A DNA stretch of 64,000 nt from Trebonia sp963774945 (GCA_963774945.1 CAVZHA010000010.1:124001-188000), one strand, 5' to 3'; numbered from the stretch's first letter, positions 26,887 to 36,773 are shown. Notes: generated from the sequence alone by a model not told the origin. Program-made: numbers and translations.

Positions 26887-27966
26887 ATGGACCTGATCAT
26901 CGGCACGTACACCGAGCAACTGCCGCACGTCCACGGCAAGGCCGACGGCGTGCTCACCGCCAGCTTCGACCCGGCGAGCGGGCGCATCGGGCCGGTCAGC
27001 TCGCTGGCGGCGGCCCGCAACCCGTCCTACCTGGCCGCCTCGGCCTCGGGCGAGCACGTCTACGCGGTCCACGAGACCACCACCTTCGACGACCGCCCGG
27101 GCGGCGGCATCACCGCCTACGCCCGCGACCCGGGCACCGGGCAGCTGACCGCGCTCAACGCGCGGGCCACGCTCGGGGACTCGCCCTGCCACGTCACCCT
27201 CGACCGCAGCGGCCGCTTCGTGATCAACGCCAACTACGGCGTCGACGCCGGCTCGGTCACCGTGCACCGCATCGAGCCGGACGGCCGGCTGGGCGACATG
27301 ACCGACCACGTCGAGCACGCGGGCTCCGGGCCCGACCCCGTCCGGCAGGCCAACTCCCACGTCCACATGATCGCCAGCGACCCGGTGACCGGGGACATTC
27401 TCGTGTCCGACCTCGGTTCCGACACGGTCTTCGTCTACGGGCTCGATCACGACGGCCGCCTCGCCGCGAAGGCCTCCGCCAACCTGGAGGCCGTCCCTGG
27501 CGCGGGGCCGCGGCACCTCGCCTTCCACCCGGACGGCCGCCACCTGTTCATCGTCAACGAGCTCGACAGCACCGTCTGCGCGCTGCGCCGCGATGATGAC
27601 CATTTCACGGTGACCGACGGGATGCCGACCCGCGGCGACGGCCCGGCCGCGGGCGGGGCGAACCTGGCGGGCGCCATCCGCGTGACGCCGTCCGGCCGGC
27701 ACGTCCTGGTGTCCAACCGGGGCGATGACAGCCTGGCGGTCTTCCGCTTCGACCCCGACGCCTCCGCGCTGTCCCTGGTCGGGATCACACCCGATGTGGG
27801 GGAGTGCCCACGGGATTTCATCGTGACGCCCGACGGCCGGCACGTGATCGTGGCCGGCCAGGACAGCGATCACCTCGCGTCCTACCGGTTCGACGACGAG
27901 GCCGGCGCGCTCCGGCTCCTGCACTCGGCCGTCGCGCCCACCCCGGTGTGCCTGGTCCTCGCCTGA
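26887..27966 (+). CDS. Lactonase, seven-bladed beta-propeller (6-phosphogluconolactonase-like)
   Basis: A 359-residue beta-propeller of the Lactonase family (PF10282). Repeating blade motifs are visible: NPSYLAASASGEHVYAVHE, PCHVTLDRSGRFVINANYG, GPRHLAFHPDGRHLFIVNEL, RVTPSGRHVLVSNRGDDSL and FIVTPDGRHVIVAGQDS. No signal peptide. ATG 26887 follows AAGGGA and matches the family start. It hydrolyses a sugar lactone or similar, and lies downstream of the TetR gene, so it may serve the same sugar-related pathway; that link is inference. Confidence 0.87.
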   Translation: MDLIIGTYTEQLPHVHGKADGVLTASFDPASGRIGPVSSLAAARNPSYLAASASGEHVYAVHETTTFDDRPGGGITAYARDPGTGQLTALNARATLGDSPCHVTLDRSGRFVINANYGVDAGSVTVHRIEPDGRLGDMTDHVEHAGSGPDPVRQANSHVHMIASDPVTGDILVSDLGSDTVFVYGLDHDGRLAAKASANLEAVPGAGPRHLAFHPDGRHLFIVNELDSTVCALRRDDDHFTVTDGMPTRGDGPAAGGANLAGAIRVTPSGRHVLVSNRGDDSLAVFRFDPDASALSLVGITPDVGECPRDFIVTPDGRHVIVAGQDSDHLASYRFDDEAGALRLLHSAVAPTPVCLVLA

Positions 27967-28014
27967 GGTAGGCCGCCGACGAGCGTGTCATGGGCTGTGC
28001 GGTGGCACCACGCG

Positions 28015-28071
28015 ACCGTTCGGGATAGGGATTTGAAGATCTTTTTTCTCGAACGGTCCGTTGCTTCGCCT
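28015..28071. repeat. Intergenic stem-loop repeat, copy A
   Basis: 8-bp arms ACCGTTCG (28015-28022) and CGAACGGT (28050-28057) flank an AT-rich core with AAGATCTT and a T6 run. It shares CCGTTCGGGATA and a 23-bp block starting TCGAACGGTCCGTTG with copy B at 57620-57687. It sits between two convergent genes, so bidirectional termination is likely. Confidence 0.65.
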
Positions 28072-28090
28072 CTGACCGCCCGGGGTGACG

Positions 28091-28706
28091 CTAGAGCGGG
28101 GCGACCGCGAGGGGAAGGATCAGGTCGTTCATGACCTGGGCGGCGAAGCTCGCGTCGGGCAGCTCGCCGAAGATGAGCAGATGGTGGATGGCAAGCGCGG
28201 GGAAGACCGAGACGAGGAGATCCAGGTTGCGGCCCGGCGGGATCTCGCCTCGGGCGACGGCCCGTTCGAAGACCTGCCTGAGCCGGACGCCGCCGCGGCC
28301 GAGGAACTGGTCGCGGATGACCTGGCGGAGCTCGGGGTCGCGGGCCAGCGCCGTCACCAGGCCGAGCACCAGCTGGGCGTCGAAGCGGACGTCGGGGCTG
28401 TCAGAGGTTCTCGCCATCGCCTCGAGATCGCCCCGGAGTGAGCCGGTGTCGGGCACCTCGCCCGGCTTGCGCAGCGAGCTGATCGCGTCGACCACCAGCT
28501 CGGCCTTGCCCGACCAGCGGCGGTAGATCGTCATCTTGCTCGCCTTGGCCCGGGCCGCCACCGCGTCGATGCGTCAGCCGGTCGTACCCGATCTCGGCCA
28601 GCAGCTCAAGCGCGGCGTCCCGGAGCGCGGCGTCCCTGGAGGCGTCCAGATGACGGCCTCGGTGCGCTGCGGCCTCCTGAGCTTCGTTGCTGGCGGCTCG
28701 GTCCAT
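28091..28706 (-). CDS. TetR-family regulator, single frameshift
   Basis: The start frame (ATG 28706) gives an N-terminal arm and the first helices (ALELLAEIGYDRLT); the other frame gives AVAARAKASKMTIYRRWSGK, the recognition helix region, then a TetR C-terminal domain ending LPLAVAPL. Removing one base from ACGCATCGAC near 28565 gives a continuous 204-residue protein. It is divergent from the MmpL transporter, and the perfect palindrome between them is its probable operator. Likely represses the transporter and itself. Confidence 0.82.
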
Positions 28707-28780
28707 GACCCCTCTTCTGCGCGCTCCGCTGGGTGCGGATTCGCTGGCAACACCCTACGGCACCCGGTCCCCGATAAAGC

Positions 28781-28801
28781 GATACGATACGGTATCGTAT
28801 C
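28781..28801. promoter_or_regulatory. Perfect palindromic TetR operator
   Basis: Arms GATACGATAC (28781-28790) and GTATCGTATC (28792-28801) surround a single central G. This is the size and symmetry of a TetR/AcrR operator and lies 47 bp before the MmpL start, in the divergent region with the TetR gene. Confidence 0.8.
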
Positions 28802-28847
28802 TCGGGCAAGCAGAGAACCTCGCAGCACGGCAGAGGAGCGCGGAAGC

Positions 28848-31012
28848 ATGTTCTTTCGACTAGGACGGGGCGTTGTCAGGCACCCGTGGCTAGTGATCGG
28901 GATCTGGATCGTGGCCGCGGTCGCGATCGTCGGGCTGGCGCCGAAGTTGGCCAGTTCGAGCAGCGAGTCCTCGTTCCTGCCGAGCCACTATCAGTCCGTG
29001 CAGGCGCAGAACCTGCAGCAGAGCGCCTTCCCGACCGCGGCCGCGCCGGGCGCGATCGTGGTGTTCGAGCGGGCGGACGGCGGCCGGCTCACCGCCGCCG
29101 ACTCGCAGTCTCGTCGACGGCATCGCCGGCAAGCTAGCGGCGGACGACATCCCCACGATGGGCACCATGCAGGCCGGGCCGCCGTCGGCGAACAAGCTCA
29201 TCCAGACGATCTCGGTGCAGATACCCAACGTCACCGGTGAGCTCACGACCGCGCAGACCAACGCGATCGGGACGCTCAGGTCCGACCTGTCCTCGGTGGT
29301 GTCGGGCACCGACCTCAAGGCGGGCGTGACCGGGACGGTCGCCGAGGACGTCGACTCGGCGTCGACCGGCAGCAACGCGCAGAAGATCGTCTTCGTCGGC
29401 ACGATCCTGCTGATCGTCGTGTTGCTGCTGCTCATCTTCCGCAGCCCCATCATCGTGCTGCTGCCGCTGCTCACGATCGGCCTCGTCTCCTCGGTCGCCA
29501 ACGGGCTGATCGACTTCCTGAGCAAGGCGCTCGGCTGGAGCGCCGAGAGCTTCACGTCCATCCTGCTGATCGTGGTGTTGTTCGGGGTTGGCACCGACTA
29601 CATCCTGTTCCTGCTGTTCAGGTACCGGGAGCGGCTGCGCGCGGGCGAGCCGTCTAAGCAGGCCATGGAGAGCGCCATCGCCCGGGTCGGGCCGGCCATC
29701 GCCACCGCCGCAGGCGCGGTGATGATCGCGTTCCTGGCGCTGACGCTGTCCAGCCTGTCGCTCTTCCGCGAACTCGGTCCCGCCCTCGCCATCGCCGTCT
29801 TCAGCGCCGCGACGGCCGGGCTGACGCTCGTGCCGGCCGTCGTCTCGCTGCTCGGCACCCGGGTCTTCTGGCCGTCGAAGGCCTGGAAGACCGAGCCCAA
29901 GGCGGCGCGGTTCGCCGCGATCGGGCGGTCCCTGGGGCGGCACCCTGGCCGCTTCGCGGGGACGATCGTGGTGCTGCTCGGCGTGCTCGGCATCGTTGCC
30001 TTCGGCTTCCACCCGACGTTCGACCTCAGCTCGGGCAACACCGCCACGACCCAGTCCGCGCAGTACGCCAACGTGCTGCTCAAGGGGTTCCCGGCCGGCG
30101 ACTCCGAGCCGACCGCGGTGCTCGTGCAGTCGACCGACGGCAAGCCGCTCGATACCGCGTCGCTGGCGTCGTTCGGCGCGCGGCTGGCCAAGGTGCCCGG
30201 CGTGGCCTCGGTGAGCCCGGTGAAGGTGAACTCCGGCGGCGAGGTGGCGGACTACACCGTGATCCTGTCGTCCTCGGGGGAGTCCGCCGCCGCGATGAAC
30301 ACGGTCCGCGGGCCCCTCGGCGCCATCGCCAGTACCGACGCCCCGCCCGGGAGCCGCGCGCTGATCGGCGGCATCACCTCGGTGTACGTGGACCTCCAGT
30401 CGGCGATGGAGCACGATTACTCCATCGTGTTCCCGGTCGCGGCGGTGCTGATCCTGATCATCCTCGGGCTGCTGCTGCAGAGCGTCGTGGCGCCCTGGTA
30501 CCTGATGATCTTCGTCGGCCTCGGCTTCGCCGCCACCCTGGGCTCCTCGGTCGGCATCTTCCAGGACCTCGACAACCAGAGCGGTCTGTCGTTCATCCTG
30601 CCGATCATGATGTACCTGTTCGTGGTGGCGCTCGGCACCGACTACAACATCCTGATGGTGTCGCGCCTGCGGGAGGAGGCGACCGAGGGCAAGACCCCGA
30701 GGGAAGCGGCGGCCGAGGCGCTCAAGCACGCCGGCCCGACGATCGCCGCGGCCGGGCTGATCCTGGCCGGGACCTTCGCCTCGCTGATCCTGGCGGGCGG
30801 GTCCACCTTCGAGCAGATGGGCTTCGCGATCTCGTGCGGCATCGCGATCGCGGCGTTCGTGATGGCGATGTTCCTCACCCCGTCGGTGACCGCACTGCTC
30901 GGCGCCCGGGCGTGGTGGCCCGGGCACCAGAACCGGGGCGGTCAGGGCGGTCAGGTTGCCCGGCGACGATCTGCCGAGCGGCCTCGACGCCGCGAGCGGC
31001 GCCCGCGCCTGA
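28848..31012 (+). CDS. MmpL/RND-family membrane transporter, two frameshifts
   Basis: Large MMPL-type exporter with about 12 helices and two extracytoplasmic loops. N-terminus MFFRLGRGVVRHPWLVIGIW; then in a second frame ILLIVVLLLLIFRSPIIVLL, FGVGTDYILFLLFRYRERL and LGTDYNILMVSRLREEATEG, with the repeated GTDY motif of both halves. Joins near 29110 (one T) and 30945 (one G in a CGGGG run) restore 720 residues ending LPSGLDAASGARA at 31012, just before a strong terminator. The apparent ORF continues through that terminator. Exports lipids or drugs; probably controlled by the divergent TetR. Confidence 0.85.
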
Positions 31013-31022
31013 CAGAACGCCA

Positions 31023-31070
31023 GGTGCCCCGGTCGGCCCAAAGTCGTGACTTTGGGCCGACCGGGGCACC
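31023..31070 (+). terminator. Strong stem-loop terminator after mmpL
   Basis: A perfect 21-bp inverted repeat (arms 31023-31043 and 31050-31070, left arm beginning GGTGCCCCGGTCGGCC) with a 6-base loop, 10 bp after the repaired mmpL stop at 31012. Its position supports the repaired reading frame. Confidence 0.85.
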
Positions 31071-31257
31071 GGCTTGTGGAATGGCCCTGCCTTGATGGGC
31101 ATGGGCACCGATCCGGCTTAACGGGACCGGATCTCGAATCACATCAACCCCGTGGCCCACGCCGATCGCGCAAATCACGCCTGGGCCGGCGATTCGTCCC
31201 GATGATCACGAATGATTTTATCCTGGTGAGTGATATTACCGACAGTAGTCTCGAGGC

Positions 31258-31947
31258 ATGCAGACCGATCTCTTCATCACGACCCTCGACCTGCTCGGCG
31301 TGTTCGCCAACGGGCTCCTCGGCGGCGCGGTGGCGCGCACCCAGAACATGGACCTGTTCGGGTTCGCGGCGATGGGCCTGGTGTCCGGCCTGGGTGGCGG
31401 GATCATTCGCGACGTGCTGCTCGAGCACGGCACCCCGGCCGCGCTGGTGGACCCCGCCTACATCCCGACCGCGCTGGCCGGGGCGGCGATCGCTTTCCTG
31501 ATGCACATCCAGAGCCGGGCCTGGAATCGGGTGTTCCTCCTGGTGGACGCGGCGGCGATCTCGCTCTGGGCCACCGCGGGCGCGCTCAAGACCCTGGAGG
31601 CGGGCCTCGAGTGGCTGCCCGCGGTGCTGCTCGGCACGATCACCGCGATCGGCGGCGGCGTCACCAGGGACCTGATGCTCCAGAAGGTGCCGGCCGTGTT
31701 CAAGGACGGCCAGCTCTACGCGACGGTCGCGATCGTCGTCGCCATCATCCAGGTCGTGTTCGCCGAGACGGTCGGCCTGCGCTACGCGACCGGCACGGCG
31801 GTCGCGATCGTGGTCGGGTTCCTGCTCCGGCTGCTCGCCTACTGGCGCGGCTGGCGGCTGCCGACCGGCCTCGACTGGGAGCCGAGCAAGATCCTCCAGC
31901 GCGTCGCCAAGCCCCGGGCATCCGATAACCCCCCGCCGGAGACCTAA
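31258..31947 (+). CDS. TRIC-type (UPF0126) cation channel family protein
   Basis: A 229-residue membrane protein with seven predicted helices in two repeats, each with the glycine-rich motif that breaks a helix: GLGGGIIRDVLL and IGGGVTRDLML. These are diagnostic for prokaryotic TRIC (trimeric intracellular cation) channels, which conduct K+ and other monovalent cations. ATG 31258. It stands alone between the MmpL terminator and a small ORF. Confidence 0.9.
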   Translation: MQTDLFITTLDLLGVFANGLLGGAVARTQNMDLFGFAAMGLVSGLGGGIIRDVLLEHGTPAALVDPAYIPTALAGAAIAFLMHIQSRAWNRVFLLVDAAAISLWATAGALKTLEAGLEWLPAVLLGTITAIGGGVTRDLMLQKVPAVFKDGQLYATVAIVVAIIQVVFAETVGLRYATGTAVAIVVGFLLRLLAYWRGWRLPTGLDWEPSKILQRVAKPRASDNPPPET

Positions 31948-32042
31948 CGGCCGGCCATCAGCAGCCAAATCAATCGCTTTCCCTCCTGGCGCGGACGCCA
32001 CAAAAGGCATGTAATACACACACGTACCAAGGAGGCGGCCGA

Positions 32043-32162
32043 GTGTCAGTTGATGACCGCGCGCCCGTGGCGGAGGACCAGATCACCGTGACCGGGACGG
32101 CGCAGCAGCGGGCCTGGCGCGAGCGCCTGCTGCCGCCGCCGGCCAGCAGCGCGGGAGGCTGA
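32043..32162 (+). CDS. Small ORF (39 aa) with strong ribosome-binding site, possibly a truncated gene
   Basis: GTG 32043 follows AAGGAGG at good spacing. The 39 residues include EDQITVTGTAQQRAWRERLL and end in a Pro/Ala/Ser/Gly tail. The VTGTxQQxAWRxxxLPP pattern resembles the N-termini of some actinomycete metallo-beta-lactamase-fold hydrolases, from memory, so this may be the start of a gene that lost its catalytic domain. It could also be a real small protein. Confidence 0.4.
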   Translation: MSVDDRAPVAEDQITVTGTAQQRAWRERLLPPPASSAGG

Positions 32163-32284
32163 CGAATACTCGGAACCCCGATGATCACTGGCACGTGGTC
32201 CATCCGGCGGCGTGAACGTCACAAGTCGCTAACCGCGCAATTGCGTGTCTGTCAATCCCACCTAGGCGGCTATATCGTATTAGC

Positions 32285-33085
32285 GTGTACGATGGTGCAA
32301 TTATCGATGCGCACACCCACCCGATGCTCGACCCGGACGAGTCGATTGTCGACGCCCCTCATCCGCCCGAAAATTATCGGTCGCTGGTAAATGGATCGCA
32401 GGTTACCCGCGCCGCGGCTATCACGATCGCCTGGGCCGATGATCCGGGTCGGACGCGGGCCAGAAATGACGGCGTGCTGCAACTGGCCGAGGACTCCGAC
32501 GGCTTTTTCTACCCGGTCTGCTCGGTTCATCCGGGCGATGATCGCGCTGCCCTCGATGAGATTGACCGAGTGACGGCCCGCGGCGCGGCCTGGCTAAAGC
32601 TGCACCCGAATACACAACAGTTCGACGTCGCCGACCCCGCCGTCGTGACCGTCGTGAAAAGGGCCACTGAAAATGGGCTCCCGGTCCTTTTCGACGCCTA
32701 CTCGCCCTGGGACGCCAACCAGCCCGGCAAGTTCGTGAACCTCGCGATGGCGGTCCCCGATGCCAGGCTCATTCTCGCCCACGCGCACGGTCCCGGGTTC
32801 CCGCAACTGCTGGTCTACGACATCGTCGGCCGCTATCCGCAGTGGCATCGAAACGTCTGGATCGACATCTCGGTCACCGGCCCGCTGCTCGCGGGCGGCC
32901 CGTTCGCCGAGCAGTTCGTCTGGGTGCTCAGAAAGGTCGGCACCGACCGGGTCATCTTCGGCAGCGATTACCCGCTCGACGATCCGATGACCGCCGCCCG
33001 CGCCGTCGCCGACCTCGGGTTCACGGTTGCCGAGCAGGCCGCCATCCTCCACGACAATGCGGAAAGCCTGCTCAACGGCAAATAA
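32285..33085 (+). CDS. Amidohydrolase-family metal-dependent hydrolase
   Basis: A 266-residue TIM-barrel amidohydrolase (Amidohydro_2 type). The metal-binding HxH is DAHTHP (residues 9-14), a later His pair is in LILAHAHGPG, and the catalytic Asp is in FGSDYPLDDP; a Lys lies in AWLKLHPNTQQF. The GTG start has no clear ribosome-binding site, so translation may be leaderless. Substrate unknown; relatives act as decarboxylases or hydrolases on carboxylated rings. Confidence 0.85.
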   Translation: MYDGAIIDAHTHPMLDPDESIVDAPHPPENYRSLVNGSQVTRAAAITIAWADDPGRTRARNDGVLQLAEDSDGFFYPVCSVHPGDDRAALDEIDRVTARGAAWLKLHPNTQQFDVADPAVVTVVKRATENGLPVLFDAYSPWDANQPGKFVNLAMAVPDARLILAHAHGPGFPQLLVYDIVGRYPQWHRNVWIDISVTGPLLAGGPFAEQFVWVLRKVGTDRVIFGSDYPLDDPMTAARAVADLGFTVAEQAAILHDNAESLLNGK

Positions 33086-33176
33086 CGGACAGCGGTAACC
33101 AGGTCAAAATCCATTATTTCGAACGGACCGTGACTCCGAGTTCACTCGCGGGCGTCTCCGCAGTACGGTTTGATTC

Positions 33177-33569
33177 GTGCAGACCTTCGATGATGTGGCC
33201 CGCCTGGCTAACCAGCTGCCGGAGGTGACCGAGGGCCAGGAGAAGCACCGCGGTCTGCGGACCTGGGAAGTGGGCGGCAAGGCGTTCGCCTGGGAACGCC
33301 CGTTCAGCAAGGCGGACCTCAAGCGATTCGGGGACCAGACGCCGCCGGCCGGCCCGATCCTGGCCGTCCGCACGGCCGACCTGGCGGAAAAGGAGGCGAT
33401 CCTGGCCGCGAACCCGGATGCCTTCTTCACCATCGCGCACTTCGACGGGTACACGGCCTTCCTCATCCAACTGGACCAGGTGTCGGCCAAGGCGCTCAAG
33501 GAGGCCCTGGTCGATGGCTGGCTGGCCGTCGCCCCGCGCCCGCTGGCCGACCGCTACCTCGCCCGCTAA
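33177..33569 (+). CDS. MmcQ/YjbR family protein
   Basis: A 130-residue protein of the YjbR/CyaY-like fold. Typical segments: ANQLPEVTEG near the start, RTWEVGGKAFAWERPF, ILAANPDAFFTIAHFDGYTA and LKEALVDGWLAVAPRPLADRYL at the end. Family members are often called DNA-binding but their role is not established. GTG 33177 start. Confidence 0.85.
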   Translation: MQTFDDVARLANQLPEVTEGQEKHRGLRTWEVGGKAFAWERPFSKADLKRFGDQTPPAGPILAVRTADLAEKEAILAANPDAFFTIAHFDGYTAFLIQLDQVSAKALKEALVDGWLAVAPRPLADRYLAR

Positions 33570-33588
33570 CCCGTGCTGACCAGGCGAC

Positions 33589-33966
33589 TTATTCGTCAGA
33601 TCGGTCGCGTCCGGCCTCGGCAAGCAGGAATTTGAGCTGCTGAGCCAGCCGGGACCGTTCGTCCGACGCTTCTGAAAGCCGCGCCGCCAGCTCGTCGCGC
33701 TGGCGCGCGACCTCAGCCAGCTGCTGCTCGAGCTCGATGATGCGCCGGATCGCGGGCATGGTCATGCCCTCGTCGGCCATCGAGGCGACCTGCTGGATGA
33801 CCCGGATCTCGATCCGGGTGTACCGGCGCTGGCCGCCGTTTGACCGCTGCGGCGAGACCACCTGGAGCTGGTCGACGCGGCGCAGGAAGGCCTGCTTGAG
33901 CGAGAGCATCTCCGCGACCTGGCCAACGGTGAAGAGCGGCACGTCCTCTTCCTCGAACGGCTGCAT
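33589..33966 (-). CDS. MerR/HspR-like regulator
   Basis: A 125-residue protein: MerR-type winged helix with LFTVGQVAEMLSLKQAFLRR and RRYTRIEIRVIQQVASMADE, then a C-terminal coiled coil (IELEQQLAEVARQRDELAARLSE in part). ATG 33966 has GGAGGTGA seven bases upstream. It lies 88 bp downstream of hsp20 on the same strand, the arrangement expected for a heat-shock repressor controlling a small chaperone. No metal-binding cysteines are present. Confidence 0.85.
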   Translation of the reverse strand: MQPFEEEDVPLFTVGQVAEMLSLKQAFLRRVDQLQVVSPQRSNGGQRRYTRIEIRVIQQVASMADEGMTMPAIRRIIELEQQLAEVARQRDELAARLSEASDERSRLAQQLKFLLAEAGRDRSDE

Positions 33967-34054
33967 GCGTCTCACCTCCACCCGACATGATGCTAAGCGG
34001 TCGGCCGGCGTTAGACGCTGGCCGACCGCTGTTATTCCTAGTGCCAGAGCGACC

Positions 34055-34498
34055 TTAGCTGGCCAGCTCCTTGGCCTCGGTCGCGGCGACCGTGATCTTG
34101 CGCGGCTTGGCCTCCTCGAGGACCGGGATCCGGATCTCGAGCACGCCGTCGCTGTTGCTGGCCTCGATCGCCTCGGCGTTGAGGTTGTCGGAGAGCCGGA
34201 CCCGGCGGGTGAAGCTGCCGAACCGCCGCTCGCGGACGATCGGGTTCTCGCCCTCGGTCGCGGTCTCCTCGCGGGTGGCGCTCACCGTGAGCACGCCCTT
34301 GTCGACGGTCACGTCGATCTTCTCCGGGTCCACGCCGGGGACGTCGAACCGCAGCACGAACTCGCCGTCGCGGCGGACGCTGTCCATCGGCAGGGCCGGG
34401 GCGTAGCCGGCGCCGATGCTGCCGGCGCCGAACGCGCGGCGGACGATCCGGTCGAAGTCACGCGTGAACGGGTCGTATGGGCGGGTCGTCAGGTACAT
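34055..34498 (-). CDS. Small heat-shock protein (Hsp20/alpha-crystallin)
   Basis: A 147-residue chaperone holding unfolded proteins. The alpha-crystallin domain spans about residues 40-135: EFVLRFDVPGVDPEKIDVTV, GVLTVSATREE, ERRFGSFTRRVRLSDNLNAE and the signature GVLEIRIPVLEE. ATG 34498 follows GGAGGT. A symmetric site (34553-34571) lies just upstream, and the MerR/HspR-like gene follows downstream. Confidence 0.92.
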   Translation of the reverse strand: MYLTTRPYDPFTRDFDRIVRRAFGAGSIGAGYAPALPMDSVRRDGEFVLRFDVPGVDPEKIDVTVDKGVLTVSATREETATEGENPIVRERRFGSFTRRVRLSDNLNAEAIEASNSDGVLEIRIPVLEEAKPRKITVAATEAKELAS

Positions 34499-34552
34499 CG
34501 CTACCTCCAGAGAGGGCCGCCACCTGGTGTGGTCTCGCCCTGTGCCTGTAAT

Positions 34553-34571
34553 TAACTTACAACTGAAGTTA
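34553..34571. promoter_or_regulatory. Candidate heat-shock operator upstream of hsp20
   Basis: Arms TAACTT and AAGTTA are separated by 7 bases (ACAACTG). The N7 spacing equals that of the HAIR element bound by HspR, but the arm sequence differs. It lies about 55 bp upstream of the hsp20 start in an AT-rich promoter region shared with the divergent deformylase gene. Confidence 0.5.
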
Positions 34572-34649
34572 TATATTTCCTTCCTCTGATCTGTCAAACT
34601 ACTTGCGACTGGGTGTGCCAGGGCGGCGACGGCGGATACCCTCGCAGAC

Positions 34650-35187
34650 ATGACGATCCGTCCCGTCCGACTCTTCGGCGACCCGATCCTGCGCACCGCC
34701 GCCGACCCCGTGACCGACTTCGACAAGCAGCTCCGCGCGCTGGTCAAGGACCTGACCCAGACCCTCGACGACGCGCAGGGGGCGGGGCTGGCGGCGCCGC
34801 AGATCGGCGTCGGGCTGCGGGTGTTCGCCTACGCGGTCCGCGGCGAGCGCGGCTACCTGGTCAACCCCGTCCTGGACTTCCCCGACCAGGAGGACCAGGA
34901 GGGCGAGGAGGGCTGCCTGTCCTTCCCCGGCATCTACTACGACGTCAAGCGGCGGCTGAACACGGTGGCCAGCGGCTTCACCGACCGCGGCGACCCGGTT
35001 CAGGTGGTCGGCAGCGCAGATCCTCGCCCGCTGCCTGCAGCACGAGACCGACCACCTCGACGGCGTGCTGTTCATCGACCGGATGGATCAGGCCACCAGG
35101 AAGCGGGCGATGAGGGAGATCAGGGAGGCAAACTGGGACGGGACGGTGAAGATCACCCCGCATCGGATGACGGACCGCATATTCTGA
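34650..35187 (+). CDS. def: Peptide deformylase, single frameshift
   Basis: Removes the N-formyl group from nascent proteins. Motif 1 GAGLAAPQIGV, motif 2 EEGCLSFPG and, in the second frame, motif 3 QHETDHLDGVLFIDRMD (metal-binding HExxH equivalent). The frame breaks just before motif 3 near 35018; removing one G from AGCGCAG gives a 178-residue protein with all three motifs and a normal length, stopping at 35187. An extra copy of def is common in actinomycetes. Confidence 0.87.
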
Positions 35188-35338
35188 CATCTGGCGCGGA
35201 GGCCCGCGCTCCCGCATAAGCGCCGGAACCGCGCCGACAGCGAACCTCAGTGAGATGCGAAAAAGTAACGTGTTCGTTATCCATCTCAGGCGGGTAGCTT
35301 CCCCGGCGTAATCGGTCACGGGGGAGAGGTGAATATGC

Positions 35339-36716
35339 ATGTCGTCGACTGTGCCTGGCGGCGCTGAGGCCGAGGCGTCGGGGTCCGACCGATTCTCGGA
35401 GCCGGGGGCCGATCGGCCGCAGGCTGATTCGCCTCCGCCCGACTTGCCACGTCCGGAGCTGTTGGTGCCGGCCCCGGCGCCGGCGCCGAAGCGGGAGACC
35501 GGCGGGCAGCCGCAGGCCGCTGAGGCGGCCGAGGAGCCGGTCCAGGCTCCGCCGGCGGCCGGAAAGGTCCGGCTCCGCCGCACCCGCAGGTTCTTCCGCA
35601 GGCCTACCGTCCGGGTCGTCTCGGCGCTGCTCGGCGTCTTCGTCATCTGGGTCGCGTTCTCGGCCGGCCAGGCGACATTTCAGAACAACGGCCAGGGCGC
35701 CGCCGCCAACCTGGCCGAATGGGCCCGCAACCACTACCTGGGCCCCGTTGTCACCTTCGGCGAGTGGCTCTCCTACAACCCGCCGAAGGTAGGCGGCAAG
35801 CCGACCATGTCTCTCGCGGTGCCGAAGGGCGAGCAGCTCTCCCCGGCCACCGCGACGAAGGCAAAGGACAAGCGCAAGGAGTTCGTGCCCGACATCCCGG
35901 GCACGCTCACGTCGCTGGCGGGCAAGCCGATCACCGGCGAGGGCCAGTGGCGGATGGTGGAGAAGGTCAACGGCGAGCCCGCCATCCTGACCACGTTCCT
36001 GCGCGACGCGACCTACACGTCCTACGTCAACGGCATCGCGTCGATCGACCAGCGGCTGGTCCGGTTCTACCTGCGACCCGGCTACGAAGACCCCGGCTAC
36101 GGCAACTGGAAGGCCCCCTTCGACGTTCCCTCGGGCAGCCGGGCCGGGCTGCTCGCCACGTTCAACGGCGGGTTCAAGATCTCCGACGCGGGGGGCGGCT
36201 TCTACCTCAACGGCGTCCACTACGACGCGCTCGTCAACGGCGCCGCGTCGATCGTCTACTACAAGAACGGCACGATCAAGATCGGCGAGTGGGGCCGTGA
36301 CTTCACGATGAACCCGTCAATCGCGGGCATTCGGCAGAATCTCAAGCTGCTGGTGGACCGGGGCAAGATCTCGCCCAACCTCAACCAGGACATCGAGACC
36401 AATTTCGGCGCGACGCTCGGCGGTGGGTACTTCGTCTGGCGCTCCGGCCTCGGCATCACCAGCGACGGCCGGATCGTCTACGTCTACGGCCCGGCTCTCA
36501 ACGTGCAGGACCTGGCCGAGCTGCTGCGCCGGGCGGGCGCGGTCGAGGGCCTGCAGATGGACATCAACCCCGCCTGGATGAAGTTCGACTACTACCAGGC
36601 CGACGGGCATCCGAGCAACCCCACGCCGGTGCCCCTGCTGCCCGTCCCAGCAGCCGAGCCCCTACTCCTACTACGACCCGTCCACCCGAGACTTCACGGC
36701 GGTTTACGCACGTTGA
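35339..36716 (+). CDS. Membrane-anchored phosphodiester glycosidase (NAGPA-like), single frameshift
   Basis: Pro-rich cytoplasmic N-terminus (about residues 1-95), one membrane helix (VRVVSALLGVFVIWVAFSAG) and an extracytoplasmic NAGPA/phosphodiester-glycosidase domain (PF09992): LLATFNGGFKISDAGGGFYL, YYKNGTIKIGEWGRD and GLQMDINPAWMKFDYY. Near 36645 the frame breaks; removing one G from CCCGTCCC gives the tail SPYSYYDPSTRDFTAVYAR and a stop at 36716, 458 residues in all. It precedes the arabinan-precursor genes, so a role in cell-envelope glycan turnover is likely but inferred. Confidence 0.83.
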
Positions 36717-36773
36717 CGATTAACAAGTCCCTGGCCCCGAATGAGGACACCGGGCCGCAGCCTGTGGTGACCG

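Noticed and set aside
29134..31041. Long minus-strand ORF opposite mmpL
   Set aside because: Very His/Arg/Gly-rich translation with no domain, antisense to the MmpL transporter.
31013..31095. C-terminal extension of the MmpL ORF
   Set aside because: It reads straight through a perfect terminator; the frame repaired by one base stops at 31012.
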